Shown here piece by piece: positions 7,242 to 18,133 of a stretch of 23,069 bases of DNA. The position numbers and the translations under genes are program-made. The stretch lies in assembly GCA_031287845.1 (NCBI GenBank), contig JAITSI010000064.1:1-23069 (forward strand). Reading direction: 5' to 3'. How positions within the stretch are numbered: the stretch's first letter is position 1; each line of letters opens with the position of its first letter. Source of the stretch: Puniceicoccales bacterium (GTDB lineage Bacteria > Verrucomicrobiota > Verrucomicrobiia > Opitutales > JAIRLM01). The notes under the pieces were generated by a model. That model made no database searches. It had not been told where the DNA came from and was given only the letters and a program-made list of their open reading frames with translations.

Positions 7242-7721
7242 GTGCGCCGCGGAGAATTTTCCACTCCGGAGGTCTTCAACCGCAAGCTTTCGTTCCGCTA
7301 TGCGGTCCTGGAAAAGCTGGAGGCGGGAATCGTTCTGCAGGGAACGGAGGTAAAGTCGTTCCGCGCCGGGCAGGCACAGATCGCCGAGGCCCACGTGCGA
7401 CTGAACAGGGCGGGCGAGGTCATTCTCATCAATGCCCACATCAACGCCTATTCCCACGGGACCGACGCGAACCACGACCCCACGCGGCCTCGCAAGCTGC
7501 TGCTGCATCGGAAGGAAATTGTACGGCTGCGCGCGGCCCAGGAACGGGAGGGGATGGCGCTGATTCCGGCCCGCCTCTACCTGGACCATGGGCTGGTGAA
7601 GGTGACCGTCGCCATCTGCCGGGGAAAGAAATTGCAGGACAAGCGGCAGGACCTGCGCCGGGCAACGGAGCTGCGGGAGGCACAGCGGGAACTGAGCGAC
7701 CGCCGGCGGGGAAAAATGTAA
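7242..7721 (+). CDS. smpB: SsrA-binding protein SmpB
   Basis: SmpB binds tmRNA and brings it to stalled ribosomes for trans-translation. The 159-residue product has the core NRKLSFRYAVLEKLEAGIVL, GTEVKSFRAGQAQIAEAHVR, INAHINAYSHG, HDPTRPRKLLLHRKEI and CRGKKLQDKRQDLRR, then a basic C-terminal tail ending RRRGKM. The start is GTG at 7242; a TTG at 7212 would overlap rpoZ. No ATG is available upstream. The stop is followed by AAAATTTTTT. No tmRNA gene was found next to it. Confidence 0.95.
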   Translation: MRRGEFSTPEVFNRKLSFRYAVLEKLEAGIVLQGTEVKSFRAGQAQIAEAHVRLNRAGEVILINAHINAYSHGTDANHDPTRPRKLLLHRKEIVRLRAAQEREGMALIPARLYLDHGLVKVTVAICRGKKLQDKRQDLRRATELREAQRELSDRRRGKM

Positions 7722-7746
7722 AAATTTTTTGATGGCATGGCGAATT

Positions 7747-7860
7747 CCCAGGTGGCCCCGAGGGCCGGCCGGGCCCAATGGGGGGAATTGTTCCCGGCTT
7801 CGCCGCACTCCACGCCATCGGCGCCACGGCACACCGCGGAGAGGGGTGGCGAAGTGGGCA
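7747..7860 (+). repeat. Dispersed intergenic repeat, copy B (diverged)
   Basis: CCCAGGTGGCCCCGAGGGCC, CGGGCCCAATGGGGGG, CCCGGCTTCGCCGCACTCC, GCCATCGGCGCCACGGCA and CACCGCGGAGAGGGGTGG follow the family order with many substitutions. The right module GTCAACCGGCGG is missing. It follows smpB in the same orientation. Confidence 0.65.
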
Positions 7861-7904
7861 CAAATCCCATTGGGCAGACCAGCTTTACGAAATTTGCCCC
7901 TCGG

Positions 7905-7950
7905 ATGGGGAGAAAAGTTGTTTTTTTTGTCGACCTTTGGAAAAAAAATG
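7905..7950 (+). promoter_or_regulatory. Possible promoter region with T8 and A8 tracts
   Basis: GTTG, then T8 (7921-7928), GTCGACCTTTGG, then A8 (7941-7948). The paired tracts could form an A/T stem with a 12-base loop, or an AT-rich promoter for the gene at 7965. The GTTGTTTTTTTTGT string also occurs just upstream of the -10 candidate of the autotransporter gene. I cannot fix the -10 and -35 boxes. Confidence 0.25.
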
Positions 7951-7964
7951 TCATCCTAGCGTCC

Positions 7965-8489
7965 ATGCCCTCTGTCATGGAAACCATCGGAATAATTCCG
8001 ACAAAAATTCAGGCCGCCGCCGCGCAGGAATGTCGCGAAGCGGCGTCCAATGTAAAAGCGCTCTGGGGAACCGTGACGGGTCCGCAGCGCTTTTTCGTGA
8101 CGGGTGAAAATCTAAAAAAAATGTTCCGCAGCCACCCCATGCTATTCGTCGCGGTTCCCGTCCTTTGCTGCATGCTGGTCCCCGCCGTGATATTTGTCTG
8201 GCCGGTCGCCATCGCCGTCGGGGCGGTGCTCGCCATTCTCCTGCTGCTATCCCTCAATGCCGCCCTCACGGCCTTCCGCGGGAATGATGTCCGAGGCGAC
8301 TCTTTAGGGGAAAAACAGAACAAATTTCTTCGCCAGCAGGGAATGGAGCAGTCGCAGGCGAAGCAAGAATGCAAGGATAGGGAAAGATGTTTGGACAAAC
8401 AAGAGTATGGCGAGAAAGTTCTGAAACGGGATAGCATTCTTGCGCAATCTTTCTCTGAAATTATCACTAGCGATTGCAATAAAAATTAG
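7965..8489 (+). CDS. Small protein with a bilobed hydrophobic region, Inc-like
   Basis: A 174-residue protein of unknown function. A soluble N-terminal part (1-54) is followed by two adjacent hydrophobic segments, about 55-75 (LFVAVPVLCCMLVPAVIFVW) and 77-98 (VAIAVGAVLAILLLLSLNAA). The C-terminal half is highly charged, probably helical, and rich in Lys, Glu, Gln and Asp. The layout is that of type III-secreted inclusion membrane proteins, though other membrane-anchored coiled proteins also fit. Starts at 7977 and 7905 are possible; 7965 is the first ATG after the T8/A8 tracts. There is no Shine-Dalgarno. The C-terminal half is AT-richer than the surrounding genes. The stop codon is directly followed by repeat copy C. 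Confidence 0.6.
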   Translation: MPSVMETIGIIPTKIQAAAAQECREAASNVKALWGTVTGPQRFFVTGENLKKMFRSHPMLFVAVPVLCCMLVPAVIFVWPVAIAVGAVLAILLLLSLNAALTAFRGNDVRGDSLGEKQNKFLRQQGMEQSQAKQECKDRERCLDKQEYGEKVLKRDSILAQSFSEIITSDCNKN

Positions 8490-8491
8490 CC

Positions 8492-8651
8492 GTGAGGGCC
8501 GGACGGGCCCATTTGGGGGCTTTGCCCCCAGCTTCGCTTCCCCCAACTATCGATGCTGCGGCCGTGGCACTCCGCGGAAGGAGGACTGTCAAGGAGGCAT
8601 GATCCCTTTGGATCATCAACCGGCGGACCGGACTTACGGGTCTTGACCCAT
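8492..8651 (+). repeat. Dispersed intergenic repeat, copy C
   Basis: Starts GTGAGGGCCGGACGGGCCC three bases after a stop codon. It continues CATTT, the perfect hairpin GGGGGC-TTT-GCCCCC (8515-8529), AGCTTCGCTTCCCCC, ATCGATGC, GTGGCACTCCGCGG, ATCATCAACCGGCGGACCGG, and a right end TTACGGGTCTTGACCCATGG. The central GGGGGCGCAGCCCC hairpin is replaced by GATCCCTTTGGATC, itself an inverted repeat. Confidence 0.8.
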
Positions 8652-8663
8652 GGGGGCTCTCGT

Positions 8664-8844
8664 TGCACTCCACGAAGAAGAGATTGGCAAAGGGGCGCGG
8701 CAGCCCCCTTTGAGACCTCCCGGCCAGGCTTGGGGCGCTGACCCCAGCTTCGCTTTGCTTCCCTCAAGCCATCGGTGCCATGGCTACGGCACTTCGCGGG
8801 GGGGCAGAGGGGGCGCAGCCCCATCGTCAACCGGCGGACCGGGT

Positions 8845-8865
<21 letters not shown>
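8664..8865 (+). repeat. Dispersed intergenic repeat, copy D (overlaps the dnaE 3' end)
   Basis: GCACTCCACGAAGAAGAG, GATTGGCAAAGGGGCGCGG, CAGCCCCCTTTGAG, CTTGGGGCGCTGACCCCAGC, GCCATCGGTGCC, ACGGCACTTCGCGGGGGG, the hairpin GGGGGCGCAGCCCC and GTCAACCGGCGG (8826-8837), then CGGGTTTACGG. It stands in tandem with copy C, filling 8490-8844. The dnaE stop codon (TAA on the minus strand, 8845-8847) is part of the GGGTTTACGG motif. Confidence 0.8.
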
Positions 8866-12486
<3,621 letters not shown>

Positions 12487-12493
12487 CCTCCGC

Positions 12494-13804
12494 TCAGGCC
12501 CCGGGAAAGGCCCAGCTGCGAATTTTTTCGCAAATTCGCTCCGTTACCCCCGCGTTCTCCTCCAGCCATTCCCGGCCACGGGCCGCCTGGATCCTTCTCC
12601 CCTCGCCGTCCTCGGCCAGGGCAAGCAGCCCCCCGGCCACGCCGTCCCGGTCGGCTTCCACCCGGACCGCCCCCCGCCGTCGCAGATCCTGCAGAATGTC
12701 CCGAAAATTGTCGATGCGGGGCCCGCAGACCAGGGGAACGCCGGCGGCGATGGCGTCGATGGGGGACTGGGATCCGCCGTTGGGCGCCAGGGTCTTTCCC
12801 AGAAATGCCACGGTTCCCAGGCGGATGAGCTGGCCCAGCTCGCCGGTCGTGTCGACCACGGCGACCGGCCGCTCTTCGCCCTTCGCCGCTCCCTCGCTGC
12901 GAAAGTGGGCATCCAATCCCTCGCCGCCGAGCAGCTGGCGCAGTTCCCTTCTCCTCTCCCCGTGGCGCGGTGTCAGGATGAGCCGCCAGCTGGGACGGCG
13001 CTCCCGCAGCTGGGAAAAAACTTTTAGCAAAAGTGCCTCCTCCCCGGGCCAGGTGGAGCAGCCGAAGAGGATGGGCGTGGCCTGGCCGTCCTCGCCCAGT
13101 GGCGCGATGCCCAGCTCCCGGAGCAACATCGCCCGCCCGGCGGGGTCCAGCGGGGGCAGCGGTGGCCGGTCGCATTTCAGGTTGCCCAGGGAAATGACCC
13201 GGTCCTCCCCCAGTCCCAGCCGGAGAAAGCGGTCCCGGGACTCCTCGCCGCTGGCCAGGATGGCGCCGATGGGCCGGGTCAGCCGGCGGAAAAGCCAGGG
13301 CAGGCGACCGTAGCGCCGGTAGCTGCGGTCGGACAGGCGGCCGTTCACCACGATCACCGGGACGCCGTGGCGCTGGGCACTGGCCAGGTGTTCCGGCCAG
13401 AGTTCGCTGTCGGTCAGGATGGCAAGGTCGGGCCGGATTCGCCGCCAGGCCAGCCGGGAGCAGGGCCAGAAATCGATGGGGAAAATGCCAACGGTGGCCC
13501 GGTCGCCGTAGAGCTCCCGGGCGACGCGCAGGCCGGTGCTGGACGTGGCGGTGAGAACCAGCTCGTAGCAGCCCTCGGCGGCCAACCGTTCCACCAGCGG
13601 CCGCAGGGACTGGATCTCCCCCACGCTCACCCCGTGGATCCAGAGCCGCCTTTTGCCAAAAACCCGGGGCGGCAGCTTGGGAAAAAAGCCCAGGCGCTGG
13701 CAAAATCCCTGGCCGTAGCCACCACGCCGGAGCATGTGGGGCAGCCAGATGGGGGAGAGGGCCAGGAGCACCGGCAGGAAGAACAGGCGGTAGAGCCAGA
13801 GCAT
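12494..13804 (-). CDS. waaA: 3-deoxy-D-manno-octulosonic acid (Kdo) transferase
   Basis: WaaA (KdtA) adds Kdo to the lipid A precursor at the inner membrane, an essential step in LPS assembly. The 436-residue protein has an N-terminal membrane anchor (MLWLYRLFFLPVLLALSPIW). It then has WIHGVSVGEIQSLRPLVERL, TATSSTGLRVARELYG, FPIDFWPCS, LTDSELWPEHL (the usual ETELWP motif reads DSELWP), VVNGRLSDRSYRRY, SLGNLKCD and the GT-B sugar-nucleotide part with FGCSTWPGEE and LGKTLAPNGGSQSPIDAIAAGVPLVCGP. The ATG at 13804 gives the family's usual N-terminus; a TTG at 13840 would add 12 residues. It is followed closely by dnaE. How many Kdo residues it adds cannot be told from sequence. Confidence 0.95.
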   Translation of the reverse strand: MLWLYRLFFLPVLLALSPIWLPHMLRRGGYGQGFCQRLGFFPKLPPRVFGKRRLWIHGVSVGEIQSLRPLVERLAAEGCYELVLTATSSTGLRVARELYGDRATVGIFPIDFWPCSRLAWRRIRPDLAILTDSELWPEHLASAQRHGVPVIVVNGRLSDRSYRRYGRLPWLFRRLTRPIGAILASGEESRDRFLRLGLGEDRVISLGNLKCDRPPLPPLDPAGRAMLLRELGIAPLGEDGQATPILFGCSTWPGEEALLLKVFSQLRERRPSWRLILTPRHGERRRELRQLLGGEGLDAHFRSEGAAKGEERPVAVVDTTGELGQLIRLGTVAFLGKTLAPNGGSQSPIDAIAAGVPLVCGPRIDNFRDILQDLRRRGAVRVEADRDGVAGGLLALAEDGEGRRIQAARGREWLEENAGVTERICEKIRSWAFPGA

Positions 13805-13857
13805 ATGGTCCCAGAAAGGCCAAAATTGCCACGATTGCAACCCTGCGTTCCAAGCCT

Positions 13858-14025
13858 AGTCCACCCCAGTGGCCCCGGGCCTCCTGGCCGGCCAGGCCAA
13901 TTGGGGGCGCTGTCCCCAGCTCCGCCTTCTCCGGGCATCGATGCAGTGACACTCCGTGGAGGGGGGGCTGGGGGGCGCAGCCCCACCGTCAACCGGCGGA
14001 TCGGGTTTGGCGGGACCTGGCCCTA
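13858..14025 (+). repeat. Dispersed intergenic repeat, copy E (full length)
   Basis: CCCCAGTGGCCCCGGGCC, TGGCCGGCCAGGCC, AATTGGGGGCGCTGTCCCC, AGCTCCGCCTTCTCC, GCATCGATGC, ACACTCCGTGGAGGGGGGG, the hairpin GGGGGCGCAGCCCC, GTCAACCGGCGGATCGGG (13988-14005) and a right end CGGGACCTGGCCCTAG. The final CTA is the stop codon (TAG, minus strand) of the autotransporter gene, so the element begins exactly where that reading frame ends. Confidence 0.82.
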
Positions 14026-17000
14026 GAATTCGTAGCAGAGCTGGGCGCCGGCGTGGGAATTGGCCCGGCCGTGGATGACGTCTCCCAGCCAGTGAGCGGA
14101 CAGGGACCAGCGGAGGTCGAGGCGGCGGTAAATTTTTAGGGAAATTGCGGCGGAGCTGCGTGGCCCGTAGGCGATGGCCGGTGCAAATTCCCCGAGGCCC
14201 GTGCTCTGGATGCTGGCCCGCGGACTGCTGTGGTGCTGCAGGGCCCGGCAATTCCAGGTGAGGGAGGAGGAAATCTGCCCACGGCGCCTGGAATTTTCCC
14301 GGCCGGCGATGTCCCCCTCCAGGCCGATGCCCAGGGCCGTGGTGAGGAAGTGGTGGCCCACGGCGCCGACGGCCGCGGATTCCGCCGGGATGTCGCAAAT
14401 TTCCCCGTGGCCATTCTGCCGCTGCCAATTGTAGCTAAGTCCCATGCGGGGACCGATTTTCCAGTTGCCGGAGCGGAGCAGCTCCCGGAATCCCCCGACG
14501 GCGGCAAAGGCCTGCGCCCCTCCCGGGCGGGCAAGGAAATGGTGGCCGTGGCCGTCCTCCCGGTCCATTCGGCTCCGGGAGCGGCCGGCGCCGGCCGCGG
14601 CGTAAAATTTGCTAAGCTCTTGGTGCGCATTGCAATATTCCAACGTCGCAAAGAACACGGCATTCCAGCGCCGCTGGTGCATGTCCTTTCTCCGGGACAC
14701 GGCGCTCCCGAAGAAGTCGGCCCGGACGCGGGCATAGGACACGCAGGCGCCCGGGCGGAGCAGCGCCCGGGGCGAGAGTTCCCTGGCCGTGCGCCAGCCG
14801 ACCAGTCCACCGCTGAGCTTGCCCCGGTAGCCAAAGCCGCCCGCCTCATCACGGCGCAGGTGGGAATGGCGGCTTCCCAGGAATGGGCCCGTGCCTTCGC
14901 AGGAAAAATTTTCTTCCGCAAGGAGCGCCCGGTCCGCAGCGATTCCCAGCTCCGCCAGTGCGCCGTGGGCGAAGGACCGGGCATATTCGGTCGGCGCGAA
15001 GTGGGGCGGCACCAGCACGGGAGTCTTTGGCGCGAAAGGATTCGTCGCCGCCACCGCTCCGCCGTCGACCGTTGCCAGGTGGAGGCCGGGGCAGTCGGGA
15101 TCTTCGCACCAGAGCAGGTTCAAATTGGTAATTTCCGCGTATTCCGTGCCTTGCTTGACGACGAGACTTTCCCCATCCTTGACCCGGTAGTAGTTTGTTT
15201 CTCCAATTTTTTCTCTCTCCCGGACCAGGCCATTGAGCAGTTTTCCCACGTCCGCAGGGTTTTCCAGGTCAGGCATCTGCACGATCCAGCAATTGACTGG
15301 CAGGGAGGGATTTAGGTTACTCCCTTGCCCGGGAATGTCCAGGCCGAAGACCGGCGACAAATCTGTCCCATCCGACTTGGACACCACGGTGAGCTTGGCA
15401 TTGCCATTGCCGCAGATGACGAGTGCTCCCGTCTGGGTATTTTGATTCCCGCTAACGGAGGTGCCAAAGAGGATTTTTTCCCCGCTAGCTCGCTTCAAAA
15501 TCAGGCCGCCGGCAACCGGGTAGTTGGAAAGGTCGATGGAAACGAGTCCCGCACGCAGGCTGTCGCAGGAAGGATACTGGCTATTTTTTACATTTTGGAA
15601 AACATTGCCATCGCCATCCAGGAGGGCAATGTTCACCCACAGCTGGCTGGCCGCGGCCGAGAAGACGGCGTCCCGTTCGGCGCGCAGCTCCATCCGGCCA
15701 TTGATAATTTCAATTGTTCTGAAATCTTGAACCGACTGGTAGCAATTCACCTTCCAGCCGCTGTCCACGCGGAGAATGGAGCCTTCGGTTGTGGAGTTGT
15801 TCTTCGCCATGGCAACCGTGCCCAGCAGGTGCAGCGTCCCCACCCCGCCTTCCGCTCTGCCTCCGGTCCCCACGGAGGCGTCCGTTTCCCAGGTGCCGTT
15901 GTCGCAGTCTGTTGGATTTTCTGGCCCGCTGCAGCGCACCGTGGCCCAATTTTCATCCAATTTCCTGGCCCGGCCCACGTTGAGTTGAAAATTTTTACCC
16001 AGGGCCAGGGCCTGGCCGCGCTGGATGGCACCGCCATCGGTCGCCATCCTATCGCCATCGAGGTTCAATGCGGCCACGGTGACGGAGGGCGCAAATTCTT
16101 CCAAACCATTGAAATAGAAGCGCATGTCGCTATTTTGCGCCCCACCCAGGGTGGCGAGCGCCGCATTGGCACTTCCCGTAGTTACCAGGGTGGCACTGCC
16201 CTGGAATTCGACGGTCCAGTTGCTGCAATTGCCCCATGTCCCAGAGCCAACCCAGGCGGGGCCGAAAACGGCGGCATGGTTTCCGCTTGCGCTGAGGGTC
16301 GTGCCGCTGACCATGTTGCCAATTGTCCAGTTATGGAAACCATTTTTCGCCATTGTCCAGCCCGGGCCAAAGATCGTGGCATCCGAGCCGAGGGTGGCCA
16401 GGGTGATGTTTTTCCCGAAATCCCCGATGGACCAGTTGGAAAATGCGCCGGTATTGTCTGCTTGGCAGCCGCCACAGCCAAAGATGCTGGAGCCGCCCTC
16501 ATTGAGGCTTTGTCCCCTGCCGGCGGCGACCAGCAGGCTATTGGGTGGAAAATTTTCCAGGCACCACCAGCCAGCGAAGGCATTTTTACGGGTATTTTCC
16601 CCGACATGGCCAACTCCAAATAGGGCAACTTCCATTCCAGCGATTTTCCACGTCAATCGTTGCATATTGGGATCTAAATTCGTATTAAAATGAATAAAAC
16701 TTAGATCCGTCGCTGTGCCATGGGTCTGCGCAATGCCGAGGCCGGCAACACGTTCGCCCCTGGACAAAAAGCGCAGTTCCGTCCCCGTCAAAAGTACCGT
16801 AAATGGCCTGTCGTCGGTTGAGCCCTGGACATTGCCCAGATAAATCGTGCAGGTTTCACCGCCCCTATTTTCGGTCAAAATATTATGCCCATCATAGCAA
16901 AAAATCTGACCATCGGAGTCGATGATGAGCGTTTTGCCGCCACAGTCCACGGTACTGTCGTAATTGGCGCCGAGCATGCGAATGCCAAAGTCTATGCCAA

Positions 17001-17157
17001 AAATTTCCATCCGCCCATAGACCGGGATCGTCAGTTCATTGGATCCCTCGATCCATTGGCATAGGGCGCCGGCTCCCCCATGGGCCACGGCAAGGAATGG
17101 TGGGGCGAAGGCGGCGCAGAGCAGACCGCCGGCGAGCAAGCCTCGATAGGGTCCCAT
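14023..17157 (-). CDS. Autotransporter with C-terminal beta-barrel
   Basis: A 1044-residue type V secreted protein. A signal peptide (about 1-26, with core LLAGGLLCAAFAPPFLAVA) is followed by a long passenger rich in Gly, Asn, Thr and Ser, as expected for a beta-helix. Three imperfect repeats of about 30 residues lie near 239-267, 274-302 and 311-339, sharing the pattern NW(S/T)...TL...G..A..FGP.W. The last 300 or so residues form the predicted barrel with alternating hydrophobic strands and end in the aromatic LCYEF, typical of outer-membrane proteins recognised by the BAM complex. Cys residues are scattered through passenger and barrel, which is unusual. The passenger function is unknown; a surface adhesin is a guess. 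The gene stands alone, and its stop codon coincides with the end of repeat copy E. Confidence 0.88.
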   Translation of the reverse strand: MGPYRGLLAGGLLCAAFAPPFLAVAHGGAGALCQWIEGSNELTIPVYGRMEIFGIDFGIRMLGANYDSTVDCGGKTLIIDSDGQIFCYDGHNILTENRGGETCTIYLGNVQGSTDDRPFTVLLTGTELRFLSRGERVAGLGIAQTHGTATDLSFIHFNTNLDPNMQRLTWKIAGMEVALFGVGHVGENTRKNAFAGWWCLENFPPNSLLVAAGRGQSLNEGGSSIFGCGGCQADNTGAFSNWSIGDFGKNITLATLGSDATIFGPGWTMAKNGFHNWTIGNMVSGTTLSASGNHAAVFGPAWVGSGTWGNCSNWTVEFQGSATLVTTGSANAALATLGGAQNSDMRFYFNGLEEFAPSVTVAALNLDGDRMATDGGAIQRGQALALGKNFQLNVGRARKLDENWATVRCSGPENPTDCDNGTWETDASVGTGGRAEGGVGTLHLLGTVAMAKNNSTTEGSILRVDSGWKVNCYQSVQDFRTIEIINGRMELRAERDAVFSAAASQLWVNIALLDGDGNVFQNVKNSQYPSCDSLRAGLVSIDLSNYPVAGGLILKRASGEKILFGTSVSGNQNTQTGALVICGNGNAKLTVVSKSDGTDLSPVFGLDIPGQGSNLNPSLPVNCWIVQMPDLENPADVGKLLNGLVREREKIGETNYYRVKDGESLVVKQGTEYAEITNLNLLWCEDPDCPGLHLATVDGGAVAATNPFAPKTPVLVPPHFAPTEYARSFAHGALAELGIAADRALLAEENFSCEGTGPFLGSRHSHLRRDEAGGFGYRGKLSGGLVGWRTARELSPRALLRPGACVSYARVRADFFGSAVSRRKDMHQRRWNAVFFATLEYCNAHQELSKFYAAAGAGRSRSRMDREDGHGHHFLARPGGAQAFAAVGGFRELLRSGNWKIGPRMGLSYNWQRQNGHGEICDIPAESAAVGAVGHHFLTTALGIGLEGDIAGRENSRRRGQISSSLTWNCRALQHHSSPRASIQSTGLGEFAPAIAYGPRSSAAISLKIYRRLDLRWSLSAHWLGDVIHGRANSHAGAQLCYEF

Positions 17158-17165
17158 GGGCCAAA

Positions 17166-17192
17166 TTTATACAAAAAAAACAACCGTCACAA
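17166..17192 (-). promoter_or_regulatory. Candidate promoter of the autotransporter with T8 spacer
   Basis: On the minus strand TTGTGA (17187-17192) and TATAAA (17166-17171) are 15 bases apart, with a T8 tract (17173-17180) inside the spacer. The expected start point is only a few bases before the ATG at 17157, so the message would be nearly leaderless. The spacer is two bases short of the optimum, which would make tract length matter. The remaining gap up to rpsU (17193-17335) shows nothing recognisable. Confidence 0.4.
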
Positions 17193-17335
17193 GGAAATTG
17201 CAACGGGGATCCTGGCCCATCCGTCCGGACCGGTGCAGGCCGCAGGGTGCGCGGGACCTGCCAGCGCGAACCGCTCCGCCGCAGCCCGGCACACCGAACC
17301 CCGACGCACCAAACACCGGTGGAACTATTCCGGGA

Positions 17336-17539
17336 CTATTCCTTGTCTTTCTTGCTGCGCAGGTAGTTGGTGAAGCGGGACAGCTTCTCCTTGCGCCGGC
17401 GCCGGTCGCTTGGCTTTTCGAAGTAGCGCTTGGCCTTGGCATCCTGGAGGATGCTCTCCCGGTCGAGGCGTTTTTTCAGCCGCCGCAGGGCCTTGTCAAT
17501 GTTCTCCCCCTTGCGCACCTTGACTTCAATCTGGGACAT
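17336..17539 (-). CDS. rpsU: 30S ribosomal protein S21
   Basis: A small, basic 67-residue protein of the 30S subunit, near the anti-Shine-Dalgarno region of 16S rRNA. It reads MSQIEVKVRKGENIDKALRR, then LKKRLDRESILQDAKAKRYFEKPSDRRRRKEK, matching bS21 over its whole length. A strong Shine-Dalgarno, AAGGGGGTGAT, stands six bases before the ATG at 17539. It is the best ribosome-binding site in the window. It lies 60 bases downstream of ndk and may be transcribed with the gatC-gatA-ndk group. No T-run terminator follows it. Confidence 0.97.
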   Translation of the reverse strand: MSQIEVKVRKGENIDKALRRLKKRLDRESILQDAKAKRYFEKPSDRRRRKEKLSRFTNYLRSKKDKE

Positions 17540-17599
17540 GGCAAATCACCCCCTTCCGCGGCAAAGCTCCCGTCGAACGGCTCCCTGTCAACGGCAAAT

Positions 17600-18103
17600 T
17601 TAAAAAACTTCCCCGGGGGAAAAGAAGCGGTCCACCTCCACCCGGGCACTCTCCTCCGTGTCCGAGGCGTGGAGCATGTTGCGCATCTTGTTGGTCCCGA
17701 AATCTCCACGGATGGAGCCCTTGGGCGCTGCGGCGGAGTCCGTTGGCCCGGCCATTTCCCTCACCCGGTCCACGGCATTTTCCCCCTCCAGCACGGCGAC
17801 CACGACCGGCGTCTCGCGCATGAAATCGGCAATTTCTCCAAAAAATGGCCGGCTCACCAGGTGGGCGTAGTGCTCCCGCAGGATCTGCTCGTCCAATTGA
17901 ACCATCTTCATCGCGGCGATGCGCAGCTGTGCCCCTTCGAAGCGGGACAAAATCGCCCCGACGCGGCCCGCCTCCACGGCATCCGGCTTAAAAATTATGA
18001 CTGTCTTTTGCATGGTGGAAAGGGAAGCGGCCTCCCCCGCCAGTGGCAGGGCGGCGAAGAGCAGGGCAGCGATCGAGGTGCGGCATGGGCGAAGAAGTTC
18101 CAT
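17600..18103 (-). CDS. ndk: Nucleoside diphosphate kinase, with possible signal-peptide extension
   Basis: NDK transfers the terminal phosphate between nucleoside triphosphates and diphosphates through a phosphohistidine. Counting from the internal ATG at 18013, the enzyme has 137 residues, the normal length. K9 lies in VIIFKPDAV, and the active-site histidine is H115 in NMLHASD (NxxHxSD). The segment AGPTDSAAAPKGSIRGDFG is also typical. The frame is open upstream to an ATG at 18103. The added 30 residues look like a Sec signal peptide: MELLRPCR, a hydrophobic core TSIAALLFAALPLA, then GEAAS. Neither start has a Shine-Dalgarno sequence. The long form begins 30 bases after gatA; the short form would leave a 120-base gap. 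I give the long form because of the signal-like quality, but the short cytoplasmic form is quite possible. Confidence 0.93.
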   Translation of the reverse strand: MELLRPCRTSIAALLFAALPLAGEAASLSTMQKTVIIFKPDAVEAGRVGAILSRFEGAQLRIAAMKMVQLDEQILREHYAHLVSRPFFGEIADFMRETPVVVAVLEGENAVDRVREMAGPTDSAAAPKGSIRGDFGTNKMRNMLHASDTEESARVEVDRFFSPGEVF

Positions 18104-18133
18104 GGGTCCACACTGGCGACGGCCCAGCCCAAA

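Noticed and set aside
7722..7964. tmRNA gene next to smpB
   Set aside because: The gap is too short and is filled by a repeat copy. No tRNA-Ala-like ends or tag reading frame were seen.
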